Below are positions 53,969 to 63,091 of a stretch of 64,000 nt of DNA, piece after piece. Under the pieces are notes generated by a model. The model searched no databases and was not told where the DNA came from. It was given only the letters and a program-made list of their open reading frames with translations. The position numbers and the translations under genes were made by a program. How positions within the stretch are numbered: position 1 is the first letter of the stretch; each line of letters begins with the position of its first letter. This DNA comes from Prevotella sp. 10(H) (GTDB lineage Bacteria > Bacteroidota > Bacteroidia > Bacteroidales > Dysgonomonadaceae): assembly GCF_000711235.1 (NCBI RefSeq), contig NZ_JOMI01000004.1, positions 124,001 to 188,000 on the forward strand. Reading direction: 5' to 3'.

Positions 53969-56239
53969 ATGAAACTTAGTAAACTGTATTTTTTATTTTG
54001 TGTTGTTATCCTTTCAACTTTCAATATCAAAGCTGAAAACAAAAACACAAATAAAGAGCAACCTGTCGACTACGTAAATCCTTATATGGGAAATATCAGT
54101 CATCTGCTCGTTCCTACCTATCCTACGATACATATGCCTAACAGCATGCTGAGAGTATATCCCGAAAGAGGCGATTTTACAGGAGATGTTATCAGCGGAC
54201 TGCCCCTGATAATTACCAGTCACAGGGGACGTTCGGCCTTCAATCTAAGCCCGTATAAGGGAAGCAAAGAAAACGTAGCGCCTGTTATCAGATACAGCTA
54301 CGACAACGAAAAAATAACTCCATATTCATATGAAGTAGACCTCGACGACCAGTTGACACATGTACAATATGCACTATCGCATCAGTCGGCTATCTATCAG
54401 ATAGACTTTAAACAAGCGAATACTCCTGCTTACCTGATTCTCAATTCCCGTAACGGTGAGATGAAAGTAGATGGCAATGCAGTTAGCGGATACCAGAAAC
54501 TGGCAAATAATACGGTTGTATATCTGTATCTGGAAACAGAACAGAAACCGCTTCAATCCGGAACATGGAAGAACAACGCCATAGACCAGAGTTCGAAAAA
54601 AGCAGAAGGTAACAACGCTTATGTCGTTCTTTATTTCGGAGATAAGGCACAGACCGTTAATATTCGTTACGGTATCTCTTTCATCAGCGAAGAGCAAGCC
54701 AAAAATAACCTGCAGAGGGAACAAAAAGATTACAATGTAAAACAACTTGCCGAAAAAGGGCGTGCCATATGGAATGAAGCCCTTGGCAAGATAATGGTAG
54801 AAGGAAACGACGATACCGAAAAGACATTGTTCTATACATCTATGTATCGTTGCTATGAGCGTCCGGTATGCATCAGTGAGAATGGCCGCTACTTCAGTGC
54901 CTTCGACGGAAAAGTACACGAAGACGGAGGAAAACCTTTTTACACCGACGACTGGATTTGGGATACTTACCGCGCTACACATCCACTACGTGTAATGATA
55001 GATGCCGGAACAGAAGTTGACATTATCAATTCATTCCTGCTGATGGCCGAACAAATGGGCAAAAACTGGATGCCTACTTTCCCTGAAATCACCGGAGATT
55101 CGCGCCGTATGAACTCCAACCATGCCGTGGCCACCGTAATCGACGGATATGCAAAAGGGCTGAGAGGCTTCGATCTGGAAAAAGCATATATTGCCTCGAA
55201 AAAAGGTATAGAAGAAAAAACATTGATTCCGTGGTCAGGCGCACCTGCCGGATGGCTGGATGAATTTTACAAAGAAAAAGGCTATATTCCTGCACTGCAT
55301 CCGGGAGAAAAAGAAACAGTTGCCAATGTTAGCGGTTTCGAGAAAAGACAGCCTATAGCCGTTACGCTGGGTACTGCTTATGACCAATGGTGTCTGGGAC
55401 AGATAGCTCAAGCTTTAGGTAGAAAAGAAGAAGCAGATTATTACCTGAAATGCTCTTATAACTACAGAAACGTTTACAATCCGGAAACTGCATTTTTCCA
55501 CCCGAAAGATAAAGACGGGAAATTTATCGAGCCGTTCGATTACCGCTGGTCGGGAGGTATAGGAGCCCGCCAATATTACGGGGAGAACAACGGATGGATT
55601 TACCGCTGGGATGTTCCCCACAATGTAGCCGATCTTATCAATCTGATGGGCGGGAATGAAAAATTTATCAATAATCTCAACCAGATGTTCGTTGAACCGT
55701 TGGGCAGAAGCAAATATGACTTTTATGCACAGATACCGGACCATACCGGAAATGTAGGACAGTTCTCAATGGCTAACGAGCCTTGTCTGCATATTCCTTA
55801 TCTGTACAACTACGCAGGTCAGCCATGGAAAACCCAGAAACGTATCCGTACATTGCTGAAACAATGGTTCAGAAACGACCTGATGGGTATGCCGGGCGAT
55901 GAAGACGGCGGCGGTATGTCTGCATTCGTAGCATTTTCTATGATGGGGATCTACCCTGTGACCCCGGGAATGCCTGTATATAACATCGGCAGTCCCGTAT
56001 TCAAGGATGTGAAAATGAAAATGAGCAATGGCAAAGTGTTTGAAATAGAAGCACAGAATTATTCCGAAAACAATAAATACATACAATCGGCAACGCTTAA
56101 CGGAAAAGACTGGAACAAACCATGGTTCAATCATTCCGATATAGAAAACGGAGGCAAACTGGTATTGGTTATGGGCGACACTGCAAATAAGACATGGGGT
56201 GCAAATAGCGCTCCGCCGTCAGCTGCCCCACTTAAATAA
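53969..56239 (+). CDS. GH92 family glycosidase (alpha-mannosidase type)
   Basis: A 756-residue secreted enzyme (signal peptide ending NIKAEN). GH92 enzymes are Ca-dependent exo-alpha-mannosidases of Bacteroidota that trim host or yeast mannans. Family features are VDYVNPYMGNISH at the mature N-terminus, FYTSMYRCYERPVC, YTDDWIWDTYRATHPL, and GMPGDEDGGGMSAFVAFSM (D644, D646) with the MGIYPVTPG segment after it. No SusC/SusD pair is adjacent, so it is an orphan rather than part of a visible utilisation locus. The linkage is not determined. Confidence 0.92.
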   Translation: MKLSKLYFLFCVVILSTFNIKAENKNTNKEQPVDYVNPYMGNISHLLVPTYPTIHMPNSMLRVYPERGDFTGDVISGLPLIITSHRGRSAFNLSPYKGSKENVAPVIRYSYDNEKITPYSYEVDLDDQLTHVQYALSHQSAIYQIDFKQANTPAYLILNSRNGEMKVDGNAVSGYQKLANNTVVYLYLETEQKPLQSGTWKNNAIDQSSKKAEGNNAYVVLYFGDKAQTVNIRYGISFISEEQAKNNLQREQKDYNVKQLAEKGRAIWNEALGKIMVEGNDDTEKTLFYTSMYRCYERPVCISENGRYFSAFDGKVHEDGGKPFYTDDWIWDTYRATHPLRVMIDAGTEVDIINSFLLMAEQMGKNWMPTFPEITGDSRRMNSNHAVATVIDGYAKGLRGFDLEKAYIASKKGIEEKTLIPWSGAPAGWLDEFYKEKGYIPALHPGEKETVANVSGFEKRQPIAVTLGTAYDQWCLGQIAQALGRKEEADYYLKCSYNYRNVYNPETAFFHPKDKDGKFIEPFDYRWSGGIGARQYYGENNGWIYRWDVPHNVADLINLMGGNEKFINNLNQMFVEPLGRSKYDFYAQIPDHTGNVGQFSMANEPCLHIPYLYNYAGQPWKTQKRIRTLLKQWFRNDLMGMPGDEDGGGMSAFVAFSMMGIYPVTPGMPVYNIGSPVFKDVKMKMSNGKVFEIEAQNYSENNKYIQSATLNGKDWNKPWFNHSDIENGGKLVLVMGDTANKTWGANSAPPSAAPLK

Positions 56240-56261
56240 TATTAGGTAAAATAGGGATTGA

Positions 56262-56292
56262 TAGGGAAGGCTGTAGCCTTCCCTACTTTTTT
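56262..56292 (+). terminator. Intrinsic terminator after the GH92 gene
   Basis: GGGAAGGC (56264-56271) pairs with GCCTTCCC (56276-56283) around TGTA, followed by TACTTTTTTG. Confidence 0.9.
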
Positions 56293-56390
56293 GTATAAGT
56301 AGTTTATACTATAAATTATGTTATCCTTCGGGCAGTTTTACGAGTTATATAATTATTAATTGTTCCTTCTTATTATTAATTGTTTTTCGC

Positions 56391-56398
56391 TACTTTTG
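56391..56398 (+). promoter_or_regulatory. Promoter -7 element for glyA
   Basis: TACTTTTG matches TAnnTTTG, 40 nt upstream of the ATG at 56439. Confidence 0.5.
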
Positions 56399-56438
56399 TC
56401 ACTATAATTTTTTCACCTCATAAAAACGTCATTTACTT

Positions 56439-57719
56439 ATGAAAAGAGACACAGCTATTTTTGATATTATCGAAAGAGAGTATCAGCGTCAACTGAAAGG
56501 TATTGAGTTAATCGCGTCGGAAAATTTTGTCAGCCAGCAGGTAATGGAAGCTATGGGTTCATGCCTGACTAACAAATATGCCGAAGGCTATCCGGGGAAA
56601 CGGTATTATGGGGGATGTGAAATTGTAGACCTTAGCGAACAACTTGCAATAGACCGCCTGAAAGAAGTCTTCGGCGCCGTATGGGCAAATGTGCAGCCTC
56701 ACTCGGGTGCACAGGCTAATGCTGCCGTATTTCTGGCATGCCTGAAAGCCGGAGATAAATTCCTCGGGTTGAACCTGTCGCATGGCGGACACTTATCGCA
56801 TGGTTCTCCCGTAAACTTTTCAGGATTGATGTTCCATGCTTTAGAATACAATGTCCGTCAGGATACGGAACAAGTGGATTACGAACAAATGGAGCAGGTT
56901 GCCCGTCAGGAAAAACCGAAACTTATCATAGCAGGTGCATCGGCCTATTCACGTGAATGGGATTATGCCCGCATCCGTAAAATTGCAGACGAAATAGGTG
57001 CAATCTTTATGGTAGATATGGCACACCCGGCAGGACTTATCGCTGCCGGACTGCTGGAAAATCCATTACCGCATGCACATATAGTGACAACCACCACTCA
57101 TAAAACACTTCGTGGCCCTCGCGGAGGCGCTATACTCTTAGGAAAAGACTTCGAAAACCCTTGGGGAAAGAAAACACCGAAAGGCGAAATACGCATGATG
57201 TCGGCATTGCTCGATTCTGCTGTTTTCCCGGGAATACAGGGCGGACCGCTCGAACATGTTATTGCTGCTAAAGCCGTTTCCTTTGCTGAGGCTCTCGACC
57301 CGTCATATAAGGTTTACCAGACACAGGTAAAGAAAAATGCTGCGGTAATGGCGCAAGCATTTACGGATAAAGGATACAAAGTTGTATCGGGCGGTACAGA
57401 CAACCACTCTATGCTTATCGACCTTCGCCCTAAGTTCCCTGAACTGACAGGTAAAATTGCAGAAAAAGCGCTTGTGGAAGCCGATATAACAACTAACAAA
57501 AATATGGTTCCTTTCGATAGCCGCAGCCCGTTCCTTACTTCGGGGCTTCGCTTCGGTACGCCTGCAATCACCACACGCGGAGCAAAAGAACCGTTGATGA
57601 CCGAGATAGTGGAAATGATAGACACAGTGCTTTCAAATCCTGAAAACGATCAGACAATTAAGAGTGTTCGCGACAAAGTGAATTCTATTATGAAAGAATA
57701 TCCTTTATTCGCTTGGTAA
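56439..57719 (+). CDS. glyA: Serine hydroxymethyltransferase
   Basis: A 426-residue PLP enzyme that interconverts serine and glycine and charges tetrahydrofolate with one-carbon units in the cytoplasm. The PLP lysine is K222 in [39 protein letters not shown] and [12 protein letters not shown] are typical. It originally shared a bidirectional terminator with the AAA/M41 gene; IS copy 3 now lies between glyA and that terminator. Confidence 0.97.
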   Translation: MKRDTAIFDIIEREYQRQLKGIELIASENFVSQQVMEAMGSCLTNKYAEGYPGKRYYGGCEIVDLSEQLAIDRLKEVFGAVWANVQPHSGAQANAAVFLACLKAGDKFLGLNLSHGGHLSHGSPVNFSGLMFHALEYNVRQDTEQVDYEQMEQVARQEKPKLIIAGASAYSREWDYARIRKIADEIGAIFMVDMAHPAGLIAAGLLENPLPHAHIVTTTTHKTLRGPRGGAILLGKDFENPWGKKTPKGEIRMMSALLDSAVFPGIQGGPLEHVIAAKAVSFAEALDPSYKVYQTQVKKNAAVMAQAFTDKGYKVVSGGTDNHSMLIDLRPKFPELTGKIAEKALVEADITTNKNMVPFDSRSPFLTSGLRFGTPAITTRGAKEPLMTEIVEMIDTVLSNPENDQTIKSVRDKVNSIMKEYPLFAW

Positions 57720-57764
57720 TAAATAATTATATTTCTGTCCCGTCCTAAAATAGGTTTACAGGAT

Positions 57765-58604
57765 TTATATTAAAATAGTATAAGAACCGATGGATTTATG
57801 TTCATTGGTTTTTTGTTTCAGATGGATAAAGTTAGGCGTTTTCATATTCAGAGCCAAATGTGGTCTTTTATTGTTATAAATATCAATAGATTGTTTAATT
57901 AACAGGCTTAATTGCTGATAGTTATTGCATTTTGTAAATAAGAACTCATGTTTTAGTATTCCATTAATTCTCTCAGCCAGTGCATTTTGATAGCAATCAT
58001 AGCCATCAGTCATCGATGGAGTAATTTTATTCTTAGCTAATATTTTCTGATATAATTCAGAGCAATATTGTAATCCCCTATCAGAGTGATGAATCAAAGG
58101 GTTATGGTAAACTCTAGTCTTTATCGCCATTTTCAGAGCTTTAGATACACTTTGTGCACCCAAATCATTACTTAGATGATATCCAACTATTTTTCTGGAA
58201 CAGGCATCAGTAATCAAAGACAGATAATGTGTCTTTTGTTTTGATTTAATATAGGTTATATCACTCACAAAAACCTGTTCGGGGCGATAGACAATCATAT
58301 CCTTTAACAGGTTGGGATGTTTATGTAGCCAATGTTTTGACATAGTAGTCTTGGTATATGACCGAACAGGACTTATTAACATTTTATTGGCCCTGAGGAT
58401 ACTGAATAGTTTATCTCTGCCAATATTCAAAGAAGAACCCAACAGGTAATATAATTTGCGAGTTCCAAGTCTGGGCATAGCCACTCGAACATCCTGAACT
58501 TTGGATATAACATACTCGCCATAAGCTTGTTTCTGCTTAGCTCTGTCAACTCGTTTATAATAAGCCTGTCGGCTGATCCCGAAGACATCACATGAATAAA
58601 TCAT
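57765..58604 (-). CDS. IS3-family OrfB transposase (copy 3)
   Basis: A 279-residue DDE transposase identical to the proteins of copies 1 and 2, with D115, D175 and E211 intact. Confidence 0.95.
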   Translation of the reverse strand: MIYSCDVFGISRQAYYKRVDRAKQKQAYGEYVISKVQDVRVAMPRLGTRKLYYLLGSSLNIGRDKLFSILRANKMLISPVRSYTKTTMSKHWLHKHPNLLKDMIVYRPEQVFVSDITYIKSKQKTHYLSLITDACSRKIVGYHLSNDLGAQSVSKALKMAIKTRVYHNPLIHHSDRGLQYCSELYQKILAKNKITPSMTDGYDCYQNALAERINGILKHEFLFTKCNNYQQLSLLIKQSIDIYNNKRPHLALNMKTPNFIHLKQKTNEHKSIGSYTILI

Positions 58605-59035
58605 GGTTGCTGTCCTTTCTTCTTTGAAGCGTTCGATGCTTCGGGTACAGACTTTTTTCGGACGGGAATATTAAACTCTTTTTCGGCTATGTCGATCATA
58701 ATATCAAACATGATTGCCTTATCCTGTTGAAATTCAAGCTGCTTCTCTAAACTCGCCTTTTGCTTTTCAAGCAGACGAACTTTAGCTTCCAGTTCCATTA
58801 ACCGTTGTTCAGGAGTCTTTTCCATAGTAAATTTGACTTGTAATTCTCGGTCTAAGGTACCAAATTTTCTGAGCCAAGTGCGAATTGTGCTGGTTGATTG
58901 AATGCCATACTTGAGAGCTGCTTGAGTTAAGTTGAGCTCTCGGGATTCAATTTCTTGAACCACTTGAAGTTTAAAAGATAGGCTGTAGTCTTTTTGAGTA
59001 CGTTTGACATAATACTCATTTTCTTGATGTTCCAT
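58601..59035 (-). CDS. IS3-family OrfA (copy 3)
   Basis: A 144-residue helix-turn-helix and coiled-coil protein identical to the other copies. A junction-created ATG at 59077 would extend it by 14 residues, but copy 2 shows this is not needed. The frameshift heptamer is at 58652-58658 on the minus strand. Confidence 0.92.
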   Translation of the reverse strand: MEHQENEYYVKRTQKDYSLSFKLQVVQEIESRELNLTQAALKYGIQSTSTIRTWLRKFGTLDRELQVKFTMEKTPEQRLMELEAKVRLLEKQKASLEKQLEFQQDKAIMFDIMIDIAEKEFNIPVRKKSVPEASNASKKKGQQP

Positions 59036-59088
59036 AATAAGTTGTTTTTGTTGTAAACCTATTTTAGGACGGGACATTCAATATATAC

Positions 59089-59130
59089 AAAGAGCCGCCA
59101 ATTTATTTTGACGGCTCTTTTTTTATTTAA
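59089..59130. terminator. Bidirectional terminator between glyA and the AAA/M41 gene
   Basis: GAGCCGCC (59092-59099) pairs with GACGGCTC (59110-59117), including one G-U pair. A strong T run follows on the plus strand; on the minus strand AAA/TTT flank the stem. It can end the AAA/M41 transcript and formerly glyA. Confidence 0.82.
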
Positions 59131-59138
59131 GATTAATC

Positions 59139-61217
59139 TTATAATTTATCTATCTGGTCTTTAAGATGCTTGCGATAATAGAGATGCTCTGCATCTTCGA
59201 TTACTTCCTTCACATCGAAATCGACAGCATACTTCTCTATAAACTCTCGAATCTGCAACTTATTTACAGCCCGTTTATCACTGAGATAATCAGCTAAGCG
59301 CAGCAGCAAGACCTTTTGCTTCTCCAATGTTTCCTGTGCCAGTACCTCAGCTTTATTCAGCATTTCTTTGGCCTCGGCATTGATACCCGTCCTGTCGTCA
59401 TCGAAAATGATGGCGGGTGCTTCATCCATATGTTCATTGCCAAAAGTTGCCAGTGTATTGCCCATACCACATGAATAAAGGATATGAGTAGCCAACTTTG
59501 TAGCATTCGTCAAATCGACATTCGAACCAATAGTTATATTCTCATCGCCGAAAACAATACGTTCGGCAACCAAACCGCCCATAAGTACTGCCAAACGATT
59601 TATGACCTCTTTCTTCGATACATAGTTCCATTGTGGACGAGCCAATACAAAACCGAGACTATTGCTGTCGGCAGTAACTGAAAATACCGAATCGGGTATT
59701 GTTTTCATCAGAATAGAGGATAATACTGCGTGACCACTTTCGTGTACGGCAGTAATAGCCTGCTCATCATTCAGTTTTTCTTTTCGTAGTTTGCCCAAGA
59801 CAAGCGCCTGTTTTTCTGTGATGCTGTGAATCGACTGTTTATCTTTTATAAAATCGATACGGATAGCTGTGATATCCTTTGTCGATTTGGCTTCATCAAC
59901 CGTAAAATCAATAGAATCTATTTCCAGACCTTTCAGGAAAATCTCATTCAGCACATTACCCAAACGTGTATTTATAACCTGATGAATAGTCGTGAATAAC
60001 GGACGGGTGCCCTGTGTAGGATAAACCCCTTCTTCATAAATCAGATTCTCTATCTTGCTGTCGAAATTTGCATTAATCTGATATATATCGTTCAACTTTT
60101 TCTTTATTTTATTCAGTTCGAGCCGGATAATACCATGAAACGCCTTCCTGTTAAATGTAGGATAAATGATATGGATATTACCAAGACGCGCAATCTGCTC
60201 ACTCCGGAAACGTGTCAATAACGCATTCTTAACCTGTGTCACAGTAATCTTTGATGATTGTTTATGAAATTCATCCGCATTCATATCGGGATTGAAGTCA
60301 TAGGTCATTGTGTATACTTCATCCAGATTACCCATTACAAACACAAGGGCTTTAGAACAGTCGACCGTCTTCGGCTTCAATGATTTCTTATACAAATATA
60401 TCAGATAGCTGATTGTTTCTTCCCCGTCCAGCTCGTTAAGTTTATTTCTTAACTCTGCTTTCGACAGGAACATATCCGATACGACATAGAAAATGGTAGT
60501 CAGATTATTTTCTGGTAGGAAGTATACTTTCTTTTCTTTTTTACCTCCGTTTTCTACTGCACCTTCTTCATCGTCATCCAAATCATCACCAGTATTGTTA
60601 TCATCTTCGAGTTCCAATATATCTTTATGGATATCGAACTGGGCCGTGACAACTCCGTTCTCTACTTCAACACCCTTTGCCAGAGCAAGGTCGAGTTTCT
60701 TTATCAGCTTGTTAAAGACACCCATATTGTAATTGAAATCGAGAAGATCGAATTTGCCGCTATCCAACAAATCCCAGATAGCCCGTGAAGAAGCCTTGTC
60801 AACTTCCTCCTGTTTTTCATTTAATGTACGTGCCAGTTGGAATTCATCCAGACTGATAATAAACGGTTCCTTGTCGCAATTTTCGTAAATATCGCGGAAA
60901 GAATCCTGTATATCGTAATATTTGCCGGAACTTTCACCCAGATCGAAACGATAATAACGTTCATTGAAATCTATTAATTCGGCTAAGCGTTTTACAAGAG
61001 AAGTTTTACCAATACCTGTCAATCCCCAAAGGTTTATTACTACAGGTTTTTCCTGCATTTCAGGAAAGTAAAGCCATGAACTCAATGCGTCGGATATCTG
61101 ATCTATTACATTATTAATTCCGACAAATTCTTTTTTTAGTTGAGCTACGGCATTTTCGAGCAGTGCTTTTTTATCAAATAGGTGCTCTCTATATTGTTCG
61201 ATAAGTTTTTGTTCCAT
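59139..61217 (-). CDS. Clp-type AAA+ ATPase fused to an M41 (FtsH-like) metalloprotease
   Basis: A 692-residue predicted ATP-dependent protease. The AAA+ part has Walker A GLTGIGKT (65-72), Walker B SLDEF (D124, E125), sensor 1 VMGN (N298), an arginine-finger region LLTRFRSEQIARL (333-345) and sensor 2 GTRPLF (R405), the pattern of Clp/HSP100 proteins rather than FtsH. A 130-residue insert with an acidic stretch (about 200-230) lies between Walker B and sensor 1. The C-terminal part is peptidase M41: HESGH (H492, E493, H496) and the third ligand D568 in GSNVDLTNAT, after MGGLVAERIVFGD. FtsH has two membrane helices; none is seen here. It should be cytosolic. Substrates are unknown. Confidence 0.85.
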   Translation of the reverse strand: MEQKLIEQYREHLFDKKALLENAVAQLKKEFVGINNVIDQISDALSSWLYFPEMQEKPVVINLWGLTGIGKTSLVKRLAELIDFNERYYRFDLGESSGKYYDIQDSFRDIYENCDKEPFIISLDEFQLARTLNEKQEEVDKASSRAIWDLLDSGKFDLLDFNYNMGVFNKLIKKLDLALAKGVEVENGVVTAQFDIHKDILELEDDNNTGDDLDDDEEGAVENGGKKEKKVYFLPENNLTTIFYVVSDMFLSKAELRNKLNELDGEETISYLIYLYKKSLKPKTVDCSKALVFVMGNLDEVYTMTYDFNPDMNADEFHKQSSKITVTQVKNALLTRFRSEQIARLGNIHIIYPTFNRKAFHGIIRLELNKIKKKLNDIYQINANFDSKIENLIYEEGVYPTQGTRPLFTTIHQVINTRLGNVLNEIFLKGLEIDSIDFTVDEAKSTKDITAIRIDFIKDKQSIHSITEKQALVLGKLRKEKLNDEQAITAVHESGHAVLSSILMKTIPDSVFSVTADSNSLGFVLARPQWNYVSKKEVINRLAVLMGGLVAERIVFGDENITIGSNVDLTNATKLATHILYSCGMGNTLATFGNEHMDEAPAIIFDDDRTGINAEAKEMLNKAEVLAQETLEKQKVLLLRLADYLSDKRAVNKLQIREFIEKYAVDFDVKEVIEDAEHLYYRKHLKDQIDKL

Positions 61218-61404
61218 ACTGTATTAAGAGTTTATAAGAGTCCTTCATCCTCTTATATAGGTAATATAAAGTTATGAAAATAAATAGAATAGGAAGCGGT
61301 GTATCATTATTTATTTTTCCTATCCCTATGCAATGTAGATTAGTGAAGTATCCTATCTTTTTGTTTAGTAATATATTATAAATTTATGCTCCGTAAATTA
61401 TTAA

Positions 61405-62592
61405 CTATTCGACATATAATACCAACCCTTTCAGATATTCTCCCTCGGGATGATAAATGTTCACCGGATGATCGGCAGGCTGTGTAAGCTGATGCAATAT
61501 CCTTACTTTCCGCCCCGTCATTGCAGCAGCACTGAATACGGCTAGTCTGAATGCCTCTTTTGAAATCACCTGCGAACATGAAAATGTGAAAATGATTCCA
61601 CCTTTAGCTATTCTCTCGAATGCTGCTGCATTCAGCCTTTTATATCCCTGCAATGCATTTTTTATGGCTCCCCTGTGCTTGGCAAAAGCAGGCGGATCAA
61701 GTATTATAAGGTCGTATTCATCTTCTTTTACCTTAGCCAGATATTTGAAAGCATCTTCTGCAAAAGCTTCATGCCTCTTGTCTTCCAGAAAGTTTATTTC
61801 TATATTTTTATTCGTCAGCATTATTGCTTTGGATGAGCTGTCTACCGAGTGCACGAGTTTGGCATCTCCCCGCATAGCATAAAATGAAAAACCTCCTGTA
61901 TAGCAAAACATATTCAGTACCGAACGTCCTTTTGCATAATGCTCAAGCAACGACCGGTTGTCGCGCTGGTCTACGAAGAAGCCTGTTTTCTGCCCCTTTA
62001 TCCAGTCAGGATAAAATTTTAGTCCATTCTCTATTGCTATTTCATTAACATCCTTACCACCGTGCAGATACTCATTTTCAGCACCGAGATTGGCTTTAAA
62101 CGGCAATGTGGTCTCCGATTTATAGTAAATATTCTTTAAAGAGTCCCCCAATACGGCTTTTAATGCTTCACAAATCATCATCCGCGATTCGTGCATACCT
62201 ACCGAATGCGACTGTATTACAGCTGTTTCAGCATATATATCTATTATCAGTCCCGGAAGGTTGTCTCCCTCACCGTGTACTAAACGATATGAATTATTAT
62301 TATCAGAAATAAGACCAGCTGCTTTTCTCAGGTCTAATGCCGAAGACAGACGTTTTTCCCAAAAGGATGCATTTATCTCTTCTTCTTCAAATGAAAGGAC
62401 ACGAACTTCAATACTGCCTACCTGATAATGCCCGACTGCAATAAACTCATCGGCGGAAGTATATACAGAAACTACTTCGCCTTCTGTCAGGTCGTTATCT
62501 TTTTGTTGTACAGCGCCGGAGAATATCCATGGGTGAAACCTTTTCAGGGATTCTTCCTTTTTGGGCTTAAGCCTTATTTTTTTATAGTTCAT
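61405..62592 (-). CDS. rlmI: 23S rRNA (cytosine-C5) methyltransferase, RlmI type
   Basis: A 395-residue SAM-dependent methyltransferase. An N-terminal PUA domain (about 1-80; RFHPWIFSGAVQ) precedes the RNA methyltransferase core with KTGFFVDQRDNR, VLNMFCYTGGFSFYA (SAM motif) and LDPPAFAK. The C-terminal FTFSCSQVIS supplies the catalytic Cys region. Known relatives modify C1962 of 23S rRNA. A minus-strand promoter lies at 62618. Confidence 0.9.
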   Translation of the reverse strand: MNYKKIRLKPKKEESLKRFHPWIFSGAVQQKDNDLTEGEVVSVYTSADEFIAVGHYQVGSIEVRVLSFEEEEINASFWEKRLSSALDLRKAAGLISDNNNSYRLVHGEGDNLPGLIIDIYAETAVIQSHSVGMHESRMMICEALKAVLGDSLKNIYYKSETTLPFKANLGAENEYLHGGKDVNEIAIENGLKFYPDWIKGQKTGFFVDQRDNRSLLEHYAKGRSVLNMFCYTGGFSFYAMRGDAKLVHSVDSSSKAIMLTNKNIEINFLEDKRHEAFAEDAFKYLAKVKEDEYDLIILDPPAFAKHRGAIKNALQGYKRLNAAAFERIAKGGIIFTFSCSQVISKEAFRLAVFSAAAMTGRKVRILHQLTQPADHPVNIYHPEGEYLKGLVLYVE

Positions 62593-62617
62593 ATCCGAGA
62601 TGATAGTATAAGAGGCG

Positions 62618-62625
62618 CAAAATTA
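62618..62625 (-). promoter_or_regulatory. Promoter -7 element for rlmI
   Basis: TAATTTTG on the minus strand matches TAnnTTTG, 25 nt upstream of the ATG at 62592. Confidence 0.5.
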
Positions 62626-62642
62626 CAACTTTATTTCCAATA

Positions 62643-63091
62643 AAAAGATGAATAATTGTCAATTATGGTTTATCCCAAAAAGGCAATAAAATAATATTAG
62701 ATTAGTCCACAGACCATTATAAAGGGATGTTTTTATGAATTAAACCATAAAATATTTGTGAAAACAAAAGAAAATTGTTTATTTTGCCATTGAGAATAGA
62801 CATTAAAGACAAATTACAAATCCCTTTTTCAGGGGCATTTTACAAACACATACCCTAATGCAAATTTTCATTCAGGATGATATGGAATTAAAACCTATAC
62901 TTTACATAAAAAGTATAGCAATTAAGCATAATAACAAAACTTTTACGACAAATCAAAATCATTCATACACACATTCACAAACTTGATAATAACCGGCATT
63001 TTTCCTCTTAATAAACAAATATTTCATACCAAATATTAGAATTATTTTTAGTATAATCCCGAAAGACAACATCAAAATATTGATACAAATT
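62643..63091. other. Intergenic region upstream of the secreted protein gene
   Basis: This 449-bp AT-rich region lies between divergent genes. It holds a perfect 9-bp inverted repeat, CTATACTTT/AAAGTATAG (62895-62903 and 62910-62918), with a 6-nt loop and no T tract, which could be an operator or RNA hairpin. A near match to the -7 box (TATTTTG, one T short) is at about 62780. I see no gene. Confidence 0.45.

Larger units (their letters stand above)
57736..59076 (-). mobile_element. IS3-family insertion sequence, copy 3 (inverted)
   Basis: A complete 1,341-bp element in reverse orientation with the same terminal repeats. The target duplication is TTC on the plus strand (57733-57735 and 59077-59079). 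Its orfA-proximal end (59076) lies 15 nt from the base of the bidirectional terminator at 59089. glyA (stop at 57719) and the AAA/M41 gene are intact, but glyA is now separated from the terminator by the element. Confidence 0.95.
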
